Assembly (NCBI GenBank): GCA_020310875.1
Contig: CM035417.1
Span: 102,856,647 to 102,920,646 of the forward strand
Direction: 5' to 3'
DNA: 64,000 nt
DNA from: Ceratopteris richardii
Taxonomy: Eukaryota; Streptophyta; Polypodiopsida; Polypodiales; Pteridaceae
Under the pieces are notes generated by a model, which searched no databases, was not told the DNA's origin, and saw only the letters and a program-made list of their open reading frames with translations. Below are positions 48,786 through 59,882 of the stretch, piece by piece. Each line of letters starts with the position of its first letter. Position 1 is the first letter of the stretch. The position numbers and the translations under genes were made by a program.

Positions 48786-49772
48786 AGGCACCAGATGACG
48801 GGGTAAAGTCCAACCAATGGAAAGATTTCATGCTATGTCATGCCAATCTGCTTAATCAACGAGAGCAAAATGTCATCCAGACATACTCACATAGCCACAA
48901 AAAGCCTATCAGGGAGGACAGAGTTCAGGAGGAGGGACGTGTGGAAGGGGAATCAAGCAAAAAAAAAAAAGAAGAAGAAGATCAAAGAGTAAAATTGCTC
49001 AGTAAAGAACAAAGTTTATGAAGAAAAAGAACAACTCTCTGCCCAAAGCCCTGCACGGGCACGCATCAGGCGACAACACCAAAGAACTAGGTCCTGAGGA
49101 TTGGAATTAAAGAAAGATAACAACCAGGACATTTCATGGGAGGTTGCACACAGCTTCCTCATCCACCAGGAGCAAGAGGTGAAGCAAAACAAGTAGGGAA
49201 GAGAGACAGCACATGAAGGACTTCATCGGATAAGATAACCAATTGTCTGAAGGTCCTAGCTGCGTGCTCGTCCACTGAATGTGTGCGGTGGAAAGAAAGG
49301 AATCAAGTCCCACAGGATGACAAAGAAGATTCAAGAACAGGACCTTTAAAACATAATGCTGACTTAAAAGAGATTAGAGGTCAGCAAAATAAGGTGTGCA
49401 GTGGAACAAAGTAAACAGGCTCCAAGCAATACAACAAGGTCACAGGTGTGAAGACAAAGACATATCAGAAGACCAAAATCTAGAAAGAGGCAGAGGCTGA
49501 AAAGTTGAAGAGAGTGACTAAGAACATCACATTCTTAGCCACTGATGGCGTGCGTGGCAGCCCGATTTAATGCAGCAACCCAGATTTATGAATGTATGGA
49601 ATACCAAGGGGATTATAGAAGCAAAGGACTAATTTCGGATAAAGTAATAAATTCTCTGACAGTCCTTATTACTTCTTTGACCACTAGGTGTGTGTATTCA
49701 GGAGCCTTACAGAAGCTGCAAACGAGAAGCAAAAGCCTGTTAAGGGACGACAGAGACAAAGAGGGGGAGAGT
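48786..49772 (+). other. Element D after the F insertion: end of aORF and 3' untranslated part
   Basis: The first 240 bases read as the last part of the aORF C-domain: W-K-D-F-M with H-A-N-L-L-N, the counterpart of W-R-K-A-L-F-E-M in K. The rest has no coding domain. Two stretches (about 49209-49290 and 49625-49700) look like diverged copies of each other around GGATAA and CCACT. A purine tract (AAAGAGGGGGAGAG) closes it at 49759-49772. Confidence 0.6.
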
Positions 49773-49904
49773 GTTGCAGAGAAAATAGGCACAAAAGAGG
49801 AGCCCCAAAATTTTCAAATTAATGGGCATAATTTTCTTCTTCAAATCCTAGGAAATTCCCTTAAAAGCTATGTAAATGCCTAGAGGAGTCCTCTAGATGC
49901 ATAA
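49773..49904 (+). repeat. 3' LTR of element D, left piece
   Basis: It begins TGTTGCAGAG after the purine tract and matches the start of the 5' LTR at 10532. It is interrupted at 49904 by element G; cataa is the target duplication (49900-49904 and 56701-56705). Confidence 0.85.
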
Positions 49905-51018
49905 TGTAACAAGTCTCCTAATCTTGAATAACAATCCCACACAGAATAATAGGCTTCGACACCACAAGATATAAAGAAGGAAAACGGAGTATATGCAGAA
50001 CAAGAAGAGAGAGAATTTTATTATCTATGCAGATTTACAAGTAGTTCTGATCTGTGTTACAAAATCTATCAGATAGCTTCAATGTGAAGCCTCATCCACC
50101 CAACCACCCCCGAGCTGATCTCAATCCCAATCTCAATCACAATCACAATCTCAATCCCAATCACAATCACAATCACAATCACAATCTCAATCTCAATCTC
50201 AATCTCAATCACAATTCCAGAAGCCGAAAAACGATCGTGATGACTATACGACCATCATCCTTTTCTATCTCTCAGTCTTCGTCTTTTTTGGATCTCCACC
50301 TTTCGCCAGCGCATGACCAATCATGCCTTCCTAGACCCGCACTCTTAGAATCTGCATGCTCCAAGATAGCGTCTTTTCGCATGTCTCATGCAAGACTTCC
50401 AGACCACCCATGCATCTACTTTTCATGTCCACCTCAAGAATTGTACCTGCAAAAATAGAGGTGATTCCTGCAACGCACTCACACACACGTCAATCATCCA
50501 AAAATAACCCATATACCCATGTGTGTTTTCTAAATCCGCGAACATGAATAACATGAATGAATGAAGGCTTCTCTTTTTTTCTTAAGTGTTGGAAAACGGC
50601 ACTTTTCCAAGCCCTGTAACTCAAAAATGGTGAGGAATTAGCTTAAGCTTGTGAGAGACAAAAATATTCAGTTCTTAAATCTATACAATAGTGTTAGAGA
50701 GGCCTCAGGTCCAAATTTGCTTCCAGATATCACTTTTGGGCCCTGCAAATCAAAAACTCTAGAGAGATGAAAAAACATGAAAATTCTCTTCGTTAACCTA
50801 TCTTCATGGAACCAAATGAGACGTAAAACATAGGAACTACAAAAAATTCAACCAGCTAAAGTTTTTCTACTAAGAGTACTCTATCTTTCTCTCATACAAC
50901 ACTTTTTCAGATTCCTTCATCTTCATGCTCAAATTTAATATACAAATTTCATGCGACAACTTTCTAGAGAGAGAATTTCTTTTTTCTTCCGGGTGGAAAA
51001 TCAATGTGGCATCTTACA
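49905..51018 (-). repeat. 3' LTR of element G
   Basis: Plus-strand ends are TGTAACAAG and ATCTTACA. It contains a (CAATCN)n array at about 50119-50214. About 80 bp near the end of the other LTR are missing here. Confidence 0.88.
50119..50214. repeat. Hexamer array (CAATCC/CAATCT/CAATCA) in the LTR of G
   Basis: About 15 six-base units of CAATC plus one variable base lie inside the LTR. The partner LTR has a longer array at about 55711-55832. Confidence 0.85.
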
Positions 51019-51047
51019 ATTCTCCCCTCCTTTTAAGAACTCTGTCC

Positions 51048-52371
51048 TCAAAGTTGGAAAGAAGGATAATGTTCCATAAACTCATCTAAACCAACCCATG
51101 TTGAATCTTCAATAGGATATGCAAACCACTTTACTAAAATTTCCACTATTTCACTATTCCTAAGATGTCTAATTCTCATATCCATTATAACTTCTGGTTC
51201 AAGCTCAAAAGTGGCATCTTCCTCCAACTTAGATTTGTCCTGCAAAACATGATCAGCATTAGGAACATACTTTTTAAGTAATCCAACATGGAAGAATGAA
51301 TGAATTTTCAAAGTGTTAGGTAGGTCAAGTAAATATGCAACAGAACCAACTTTCTTTAAGATTTTGAAAGGATCAGCATAACGAGGAGACAATCGACGAT
51401 CTTTGCCTAAAACCAGATTTGATTTAGAAGGACTCACTTTCAAAAAAACCAGATCATTTGTTCTAAATTCCAAGGGTCTCTTTTTGAGATCATGATATAA
51501 GTTATGACGTTTCTGTGCATCTTTCATGCTTTTCCTTACCTTATTTAGCTCCAAGTCCATGTTTTCAAGCATCTGTTTGGATATTTCAACCTGATTTTGT
51601 GAATTAAAAAGTGAATGCGGCAGCAAGCAATTATAACCATAGATTGCTTCAAAATGTGTCATCTTAATAGAGGAATGCCATGCACTATTATATGCATACT
51701 CGACCAAAGGCAAATATTCAATCCAATTTTTTTGCTTATCATTCACATATGTGTAACATATCCTCAAGCACCCTAATAACCCTCTCGGTCTCACCATCAG
51801 TTTGAGGATGAAATGCAGTACTCATGCGTAATTCTGTTCCTATGGATTGAAATGTTGCTTTCCAAAAATTAGATGTGAACCTTGCATCCCTATCAAAAAT
51901 TATACTTTTGGGTATACCATGTAACCTAGAAATTTCTTTTATGAAAAGTTTAGCAACATGCAAAGCTGTATCAATTTTCCTCATGAGAAGAAAATGTGCC
52001 ATCTTTGTAAGACGGTCCACGACAACAAAGATGGTATCATGCCCACTTCTGGTCACAGGCAACTTTGTTATGAAATCCATAGAGATGGATTCCCATTTTT
52101 TATCAGGCACATCTAATGGTTGTAACATTCCAAGACTCCTTTTAAATTGGGCCTTAACATATTGACATTTCATACATTCTTCCACATATCTCTTAATATC
52201 ATATTTCATACGTGGCCAGTAATATGAAGCTTTCACTTTTACATAAGTTCTAGAAAAACCAGGGTGTGCAGAGAAAGGTGCATCATGATAGTCATGCAGG
52301 ATCTTTTCTTTGAAAATAGATTCTGAAGAAATACATAAACGAGAATTACAATACAAATCATTATTTCTCAA
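51048..52371 (-). pseudogene. Integrase with chromodomain, element G
   Basis: On the minus strand the H-H-C-C finger (H-P-G-F, C-M-K-C) is followed by the catalytic core with S-M-D-F-I-T, F-D-R-D-A-R-F and Q-T-D-G-E-T-E-R. The GPY/F-type region (P-R-Y-A-D-P-F) and a chromodomain (V-K-W and Y-P-I-E-D-S-T-W) come last. Chromodomains of this family bind histone marks and steer insertion into heterochromatin. Confidence 0.85.
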
Positions 52372-52383
52372 ATGAAATTTTCC

Positions 52384-53913
52384 CTAAAACATAGAACCTG
52401 GATTCATACCCAAAAATTTCAAGATTAATGCATAAAATAAATCTTCTTTTAATTCTTTTCCAATATCAAAATCAGAGGATAAGATAGGAAATGAATTGCA
52501 TAAGGGTTTACGACTCAAAGCATCGGCCACCTTGTTTTCTTTTCCTACTAAGTATTTAATATCAAAATCATATTCATTTAGCAATTGGATCCATCTTTTT
52601 TTGTCTATTGTTAAGTAAAGGTTGAGTAAATATGTATTTCAGGCTCTGATGATCTGTTCTTAATTCAAAATTTACTCCAAGCAATAAGTGTCTCCAATGT
52701 TTAAGTGCATCACCAACTGCAAGAATTTCTAAGTCATGTGTTGTATAATTTAATTCATGTTTCCTTAATTTCCTTGACTCATAAGCCACTACCCTCCCTT
52801 CTTGTGAAAGTACGCATCCGATTTGGCTTCCACTAGCATCACATGCAACAATAAAAGGCTTCCCTAACTCAGGTATCTTTAGCACACAATTTCGATAACT
52901 TTCAATTTTAATTCGTCAAATGCATTTTGACACTCATCGTTCCATGTGAACTCTCTATTTTTCTTTGTCAATTCTGTAAGAGGATTTGCAATTCGAGAAA
53001 ACTCCCTAATGTGTGCCCTCTCATATTGTGCCAAACCAAGGAAGCTTCTCACATCTCTCACACATTTGGGTGTAGGCCAGTCAAGTATGCTTTTAACTTT
53101 CTCAAGATCTATATGAATCCCTTCCTTAGAAACAACTCTCCCCAAATATGTCACTTCCCCTTTTGCAAAAAAACATTTACTCATCTTACCATATAGTTTA
53201 TGCTCTCTTAGTTTTTGTAAAGTCTTCCTGAGATGCAATGCATGTTCATCATCATCCTTAGAATACACAAAAATATCGTCAAGAAAGACTAATATAAATT
53301 CATCAAGATATTCATGAGACACATTATTCATTAAACACATAAATGTTGCAGGAGCATTTGTCAATCCAAAAGGCAAAACTGTGAACTCATAATGACCATA
53401 TCATGTTCTAAAAGCGGTTTTGGGTATGTCCTCAAACTTTGTCTAAGTTGATGATATCCCGATCTTAAGTCAATTTCACTGAATACTGTGGCACCACTCA
53501 ATTGACTCGGCAATTCATCTTTGTGTGGCAGTGGATACTTGTTCTTAATGGTTTTCTTGTTCAATCCCCTATAGTCGATACAAAGTCTGTATGAACCATC
53601 TTTCTTTTTCTAAAACAAGTCTTATCAACTCCTTCTTCAATAGATCATCCAGTTGGAGCTTCAACTCTTTCAATTCATCAATATTGAACCTATAAGGTGC
53701 TCTAGAATAAGGCTCACTTCCTGGATAAAGGTCTATCGCATGGTCAATCTTCCTAGGAGGAGGCATACCCGGTAGATCATCACGAAATACATCTAAGTAA
53801 TCATCTAAAAGTTTTCTAACATATTCAGGTATTTCCTCTTCTTTCTTCTTCTCCTGAAGGTCATGCACATAAACCAAATATGTCTCACAACCCTGTCGAA
53901 TACCCCTAATCAA
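52384..53913 (-). pseudogene. RT and RNase H of element G
   Basis: RT motifs are [12 protein letters not shown] and V-F-L-D-D-I with Y-S-K; RNase H has C-D-A-S-G and T-D-H-Q-S-L. The order and wording are those of plant chromovirus pol. Several breaks lie within. Confidence 0.85.
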
Positions 53914-55346
53914 CTTTATAGCAGAAATAGGAAAAAACTGAATTACACTTGCCTGTAAGACGATCTTCCTTCCCTTCTATTTTCAAAGTAAGGATCCAAC
54001 TTTCACAATCAATCACGACACTGTTATGAACTAACCAGTCCATTCTGATGATTACATCACATTCTCTCATTTCAATTACATGGAAGTTACCCAAAAACTT
54101 ATGTTCTCCTAACATAAAATCAAGATTCTCAATATAGCCTCGAGTATAGTGTATCCTACCATTAGCCATCTATATAGGTCTTTTAGTATGCATCTCAATA
54201 TGCAACCCTAAAGCCTCTGCCAACATAAATGAAAGGAAACAATTTGTACTACCCGAATCAATCAAGAAACTAACCTTAGGTGAGGATATGTCCCCCATAA
54301 TCCTAATCACGGATGCCCTTGAATGAGAAGAAGTTTTCATGCATAGAAGTCTAGGGCTAGAACACTTACCTTGATCATCCGCTTCCTCAATTGTTATGTT
54401 TTCTTCTTGTAGATGAGCTATCTTCGCTTGCATAGAACGGTTGATGGCCTTGTTTGGACATTGAAAAGTGTGATGTCCTTGTTCTCCACATCAAAAACAA
54501 AGTCCTAGTCTTTTAGCCCGCTCCAAGAAATCAGAATCACGCTACTAGTGCACAACTTCTTGCTTCTTAGGTGTATCCGTTTGCTTCGGCTTCGTTTTTC
54601 CTCCTTGACCGTTAATAGAGTTAGTCGATCTCTGTCCATTCCGATTTATTGAAATAGGTCTTGGGGTCGATGTCCTGTTGAGATAAACCTCGATTTGGAT
54701 GCCTTTTTCGTGGTAAACTTCTCCATCTTCTCAAATTTTTCTGCTTTTGCAACCGCATCAAGAAATCTACACATCCGGACCCCTTTACTTGATAGCGAAG
54801 CTCTTCCCGCAAACCCTCAATAAACTTGCTTTTCAAGGCATCTCTAGAAAGTTCTAGTGCATACTTATGTAAACGCAAAAATTTCTCCTTATACTCTTCA
54901 ACAGACAAGTTATATCTATCATCCTCATACTGCTTGAAAGAGTAGAATTCCATTTTCTTTTCCATCCGATGATGTGGAGAACAATAACGATTCTCGGCTT
55001 GCTCTCAAAACTCTTTCTAGAGGATCAGACCTTCACGTGTTCTTGTCTGTATGTATGATTTCCACCACAGTTTTGCGACTCCTCGCAGATGCAAAATTGC
55101 CACCTTTGCTTTTGATTCCTCACTAAATACGCGCAGGTCAAAGAAATCTTCAAGTTCCTCAATCCATGCTTGAAGATCCTCTCCAATTTTCTTCTCACCA
55201 TCAAATTCATTTAATTTTTCTCTTTTAAACACTTGCTTAAGTGCAGATTCACCTGCATCATCGTCCTCTTCAGGTTCACATTGTCGTCTAGCTCTACGTG
55301 CGTTCAATGTGCCTGCACCATTACCACCTTCATCATTGAGGTCCAT
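53914..55346 (-). pseudogene. gag and protease of element G
   Basis: Gag start M-D-L-N-D-E-G-G-N at 55346; gag core with W-I-E-E-L-E-D-F-F, W-K-S-Y and F-I-E-G-L-R-E-E-L-R. The protease segment (about 53906-54433) has F-L-I-D-S-G-S-T-N-C-F and D-W-L-V-H. It is decayed between the two, so the zinc knuckle is poorly visible. Confidence 0.75.
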
Positions 55347-55493
55347 GAAAGCATTTGTAGTACCCTCTTTTTGTTTGTTGGATCTTTCTTTATGTAATTA
55401 TGCATTCAATCTACGGATAAGCTCTTCTTGTTCTTCTATCTTCTTCTTCAAAGCCTGCATCTTGTCCCGAAATCCAACTCTGCTCTGATACCT

Positions 55494-56700
55494 CTTGTAA
55501 CAAGTCTCCTAATCTTGAATCACAATAACACACAGAATAATAGGCTTCAACACCACAAGATATAAAGAAGGAAAACAGAGTATACACAGAACAAGAAGAG
55601 AGAGAATTTTATTATCTGTGCAGATTTACAAGTAGTTCTATTCTGCGTTACAAAATCTATCAGATAGCTTCAATGTGAAGCCTCATCCACCCGACCACCC
55701 CCAAGTTGATCTCAATCCCAATCTCAATCACAATCACAATCTCAATCCCAATCTCAATCCCAATCTCAATCACAATCACAATCACAATCTCAATCTCAAT
55801 CTCAATCTCAATCTCAATCTCAATCGCAATTCCAGAAGCTGAAAAACGATCGTGATGACTGTACGACCATCGTCCTTTTCTATCTCTCAGTCTTCATCTT
55901 TTTTTGGATCTCCACCTTTCGCAAGCGGACGACCAATCACGCCTTCCTAGACCCGCACTCTTAGAATCTGCATGCTCCAAGATAGTGTCTTTTTGCATGT
56001 CTCATGCAAGACTTCCAGACCACCCATTCATCTACTTTTCATGTCCACCTCAAGAATCGTACTTGCAAAAATAGAGGTGATTCCTACAATGCACTCACAC
56101 ACACGTCAATCACCCAAAAATTACCCATATACCCATGTGTGTTTTCTAAATCCGTGAACATGAATAAGATGAATGAATGAAGGTTTCTCTTTTTTTTTTT
56201 AAGTGTTGGAAAATGGCACTTTTCCAAGCCTTGTAACTCAAAAACGGTGAGGAATTAGCTTAAGCTTGTGAGAGACAAAAATATTCAGCTCTTAAATCTG
56301 TACAATAGTGTTAGAGAGGACTCAGGTCCAAATCTGCTTTCAGATATCACTTTTGGGCCCTGCAAAATCGAAAATTCTAAAGAGAGATGAAAAAACATGA
56401 AAAATCTCTTCGTTAACCTATCTTCATGGAACCAAATGAGACATAAAACATAGGAACTACAAAAAATTCAATCAACTAAAGTTTTTCTACTAAGAGTACT
56501 CTACCTTTCTCTCATACAACACTTTTTCAAATTCCTTCATCTTCATGCTCAAATTTAACATACAAATTTCATGGGACACCTTTCTAGAAAGAGAATGTAA
56601 AAACTTATTGCAGACATGATCAGAATATCCTGAACATAAAATCTCATTATTACATACACATCTTTTTTTTTCGGGTGGAAAATCAATGTGGCATCTTACA
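55494..56700 (-). repeat. 5' LTR of element G
   Basis: Plus-strand TGTAACAAG to ATCTTACA, 1,207 bp. It has a longer CAATCN array than the other LTR (about 55711-55832). The primer site follows on the minus strand two bases inside. Confidence 0.88.
55711..55832. repeat. Hexamer array (CAATCN)n in the other LTR of G
   Basis: About 20 units, longer than the sister array at 50119-50214; unit order differs. Confidence 0.85.
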
Positions 56701-56705
56701 CATAA

Positions 56706-57454
56706 ACCCAACTCTTTGTAACATATTTCTTGTAAAATAGTAGGAAATTAGAGATTAGCCAATAAAGTGCCAATCACTTGTGTGAAAAGACCATTTTTTA
56801 GGGCACATGTATATAAGTCACTTTGTGACTCTTTGTAAACACTTTTTGCCGTTGTGAAGAGGAGAGCTCAAAATTTCGAATTTGCTTCTTTCCTATAGAT
56901 TTTCATCTTCTCTATTATCTTTTGTGTGTGTGTGTGAAGCTTGGAATGTGTGTGTAGAATTGTTGTCTATCCCTCCCCATCACTTTTGAATTGTTGTACT
57001 GTGTGTGTGAGCAAGTATGAGTTGTGGAGTGAGTGAAGGTGTCTCCCACCATTCCCTGTTTTGGCCATAACTCAAAGAGTAGTTGTCAGATTCGAGTGAA
57101 CATACCACTAGATGCGTCTCGTCGAGAGCTTTGAAAGGAACCCACTATTGGCCATATTTGGAGTTCGAAGCTAGAAGAAACATTCGAATTTGTATTTACT
57201 ATTGTAAGTGGTATCACAGCAGACACTTTCAGAGAGTAAGTGAGTTAGAGAGGTAGTTTAGTCTTTTCTCTTACGTTTTAGATGAACCACTTAACTTTCC
57301 ATCATGTGCGCACATGTCCTCATAGACTTGGTTTGGTAGGTTCTTCAGATTGATAATTAAGTGTGTGTCAATCCACCACTATACGTACTTGTGTGGCAAA
57401 TGAGATTTAGTCTCTTTGGCACAAGTCCCTAAGACCTCGTGACTTAAGCACACA
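56706..57454 (+). repeat. 3' LTR of element D, right piece
   Basis: It continues the D LTR after element G and aligns with 10660-11415. It ends GCACACA and is followed by gggtt (57455-57459), the outer target duplication of D. Confidence 0.85.
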
Positions 57455-59510
57455 GGGTTGCACAAGAATGCCAGGACAGTAAAGAAGTCTTTGAAATGGA
57501 GGTTGATACCTTTCCAGAAACTGATCATGAAGAGGGTGTTAGAAAGGACTAAAACATATAGAAGAAGTAAAGGGAGCTAAACAGGAAGAATATGAGTCAA
57601 ATGAAAATAAAGGGGATTATCAAGATAATCAACAGCTTGAAGTAAATCAATCTAAACATACTACAAGTATAGAAAGGATTCCCAAGGATATCAGGGGTGT
57701 ATGTGAAATAATCATGAGGAATATTGAAGATTTCAAACCTTCAAGTAGGAATATTATTATATTCAGGTATGGCTACAGAGTCAAAATTCATTAAAGGTCA
57801 TAAAGTCATAAAAGAATATAAAACAGAGAAGCATGAATTGGAGGAGGATCTCAAAAAACAACAATTGAGAAGTGAAAAATATCTAGAAAGAGCAATTGCA
57901 CTAAAGACTAAAGTGGTGCAAAGCAAAAAACGAATAGGATTTTTGGAAGAAAAATGTATAAAAAAAAATGGGACTATCAACAAAATGGGAGAGGATATCA
58001 GAAGATTAGAATCTAAAAACAAAATATTACAAACTTTATATCAGGTTCTTACCAAGGCCAATTAGGAAATCAATAGAATCCTCATGGAAGAAGGAAATAT
58101 GAAAACAGAAATACAAGATTTAGGCATTAAGCAGGAAGAAGTGGAACAAATGAAAATACATTAGAACAAATCAAAGAGGAATTAAAAGATACAAGGGAAT
58201 TAGAGAGATTAGCCAATGCTCATGCAGTAAATGCTATGAGAGGACATAATAGTCTTAATGAGAAGGTGGAAAAGGAAAGGGCGGCATGGGAAGAACAAAA
58301 GGTCAATCTAATGAGGGAAATTCAAGAATGGAAAGATAAGGTGAATTCACAAGGCACAGAAGCTATTATACAAGGTGGGATATTAGAAAATATACAAGAT
58401 ACAATTTTTTCTTCTCTTATGCATGATGTAGATGAAGGACATTCAAAATCTATGGAGTAGATGGATGAAGAGTCGGATGAATTTGTACAGTAATTTCTCA
58501 TAGATACGGAAGCCAGAATGAGATATATCAGGAAGATGCATGATGAGTATGAAAACCAGATTGTTAAATTTGCTCTAGAGAATGGAGTCAATTCTGATCA
58601 ACGTCATTGGGCAGCAAATGGATTAGGGATACCCTTTTGTGTGATATTAGAAAGTGTAAGAAATTACCAGACTGCCAGAATAGGAATGCCACCAAATGAG
58701 CATTTTGAATATGATGCAAATTCGGTTGTCACAAGAGAATTGTTTGAGAAGGCCAATCTAGCATGGAGGAAGATATGGTTGGATACGAATAAGGAATGTA
58801 GAAAAATATGGAAGGAAGAACCAGTCCAACTAAAAATAAATCCAGCCTATTGTCCATTAGCAAGAAGAAGGGAATGGATAATGTTTTGGAAAAGAAGGAA
58901 TGAAGGTCAAATTCTAGCAACATGGCTGAATTTTATTAAGATTGCAGGACCAAAGAAAGGAGCTTGGCCTACAAGAAATCACACGCTTACCATTGCTAAG
59001 GCTTTGATAGAGAATCTGAAGGATGTTAGTGATCCAGCTTGTATATTACTAAGCAAAAATCCTGAGACTCATCATCACCTATATAGAAACATTTACTGAC
59101 ATTGATATAAGAACCCTCAATTATATAGGATTTAATTCACCATCAAATGCACTTCTTTTTTATTTAAGTGAAACCATAGACAAGATATGCTTGATGGCTT
59201 ATTACAATAGAGTCATTTTTATGGGCAATCACTATGTACAAAATTTTTGAAGATGCATTTGACTATGGATTTTTTGAAAGGGAATCATAGATTTTTGGGA
59301 AATTGTCTCTTTTCATGACTTCTAGATTATCAACATATGAAGCAGCCTACATAGAATACATAAAAAAGGATGTGATTGATAATCCCATGGAAGTTGTTCA
59401 ATGGAGGAAGGCACTTTTTGAAATGGCAAATGATCTAAATGTTAGAGAAAGAAAGATTCATGATTTCATTGCACAGGTATACCAAAGAAAGATGAAATAG
59501 TGAAAATTGT
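57455..59510 (+). pseudogene. aORF of element E, coiled coil and C-domain, fossil
   Basis: It resumes E after D. The acidic linker end and coiled coil are at about 57720-58350, matching K (M-A-T-E-S-K-F against M-V-A-E-S-E-F). The C-domain (58518-59510) has N-P-A-Y-C-P-L-A-R-R-R-E-W, almost the same as K, and ends with W-R-K-A-L-F-E-M and a Lys-rich tail. It has several breaks. It is nearest to K among the four copies. Confidence 0.68.
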
Positions 59511-59560
59511 AGATTCATGGAAATTTTGTCAAGGATGACAAACCTTTAGGAGGGGAAAGA

Positions 59561-59882
59561 TGTTAGAAGATACTTTTTTGGACCAAAAAAGATGAATTGT
59601 AAAATTAGGTTTATGTATTTTAGAAGGATTGGATGGATGTAAAAATGAAGAAAAGTCTTCTTCATTAGAAGTATTAAATTATGTAATTTTTTGATAATTA
59701 TTAGAGCTCTCAAATGTATAGAAAAATGACTTGAGAAGTCTAGAAGAACTTAATTTTCAAGTGAAAACTAGGACACTTGAAAAAGTATATAAGTCAATTT
59801 GTGACTTATTCTTGGGATGATTCATTTTGTATGGAGAATACTTAAATGAGAGTTTGAGATCTCTTATCCTTCCTTTCTTATC
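59561..59882 (+). repeat. LTR of element E, left part only
   Basis: It begins TGTTAGAAG after a purine tract (AGGAGGGGAAAGA) and resembles the K LTR at 4229. A TATA-like GTATATAAGTC is near 59785-59795. It is cut where copia H starts. Confidence 0.6.

Larger units (their letters stand above)
49905..56700 (-). mobile_element. Element G: Ty3/gypsy chromovirus, broken
   Basis: It is 6,796 bp, minus strand, with LTRs 1,114 and 1,207 bp. An initiator-Met primer site (about 55491-55480) and a purine tract (complement of 51019-51035) are present. The order gag, protease, RT, RNase H, integrase and a C-terminal chromodomain places it with plant chromoviruses. LTR divergence is about 4-5% plus repeat-length change. 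It was inserted into the 3' LTR of D, with cataa on both sides. It is broken, with about eight to ten breaks. Confidence 0.88.
10532..57454 (+). mobile_element. Element D: non-autonomous Ty3/gypsy element with gag and aORF but no pol, entered by four elements
   Basis: A full set of termini survives. These are a 5' LTR (10532-11415), a tRNA-Asp primer site (11422-11436), a leader with short repeats, gag (25980-27500), aORF (27846-32120 and the first part of 48786-49030), a purine tract (49759-49772) and a 3' LTR (49773-49904 plus 56706-57454). A gggtt target duplication flanks it. The region where F has protease, RT, RNase H and integrase is absent. Elements B, C, F and G are inserted in it. 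Once these are set aside D is only about 9 kb. The LTRs differ by about 7-8% by my hand count. It is a broken fossil with many breaks. Confidence 0.8.
9462..59882 (+). mobile_element. Element E: old aORF-bearing LTR element, split by element D
   Basis: Two separated pieces read as one former element: 9462-10531 and 57455-59882. The left piece gives the N-domain and the start of the linker of the extra coding region. The right piece continues with the coiled coil, the C-domain, a purine tract (about 59541-59560) and an LTR start (59561). Between them lies element D with a gggtt duplication on both sides (10527-10531 and 57455-57459). Everything upstream of the N-domain, including gag and pol, is missing. 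The right edge is cut by copia H. It is the oldest layer of the nest, much decayed, with many breaks. It is closest to element K. Confidence 0.75.

Noticed and set aside
49209-49700. Internal duplication in the 3' untranslated part of element D
   Set aside because: The similarity around GGATAA and CCACT is short and diverged. I could not rule out chance, so I only mention it in the feature.
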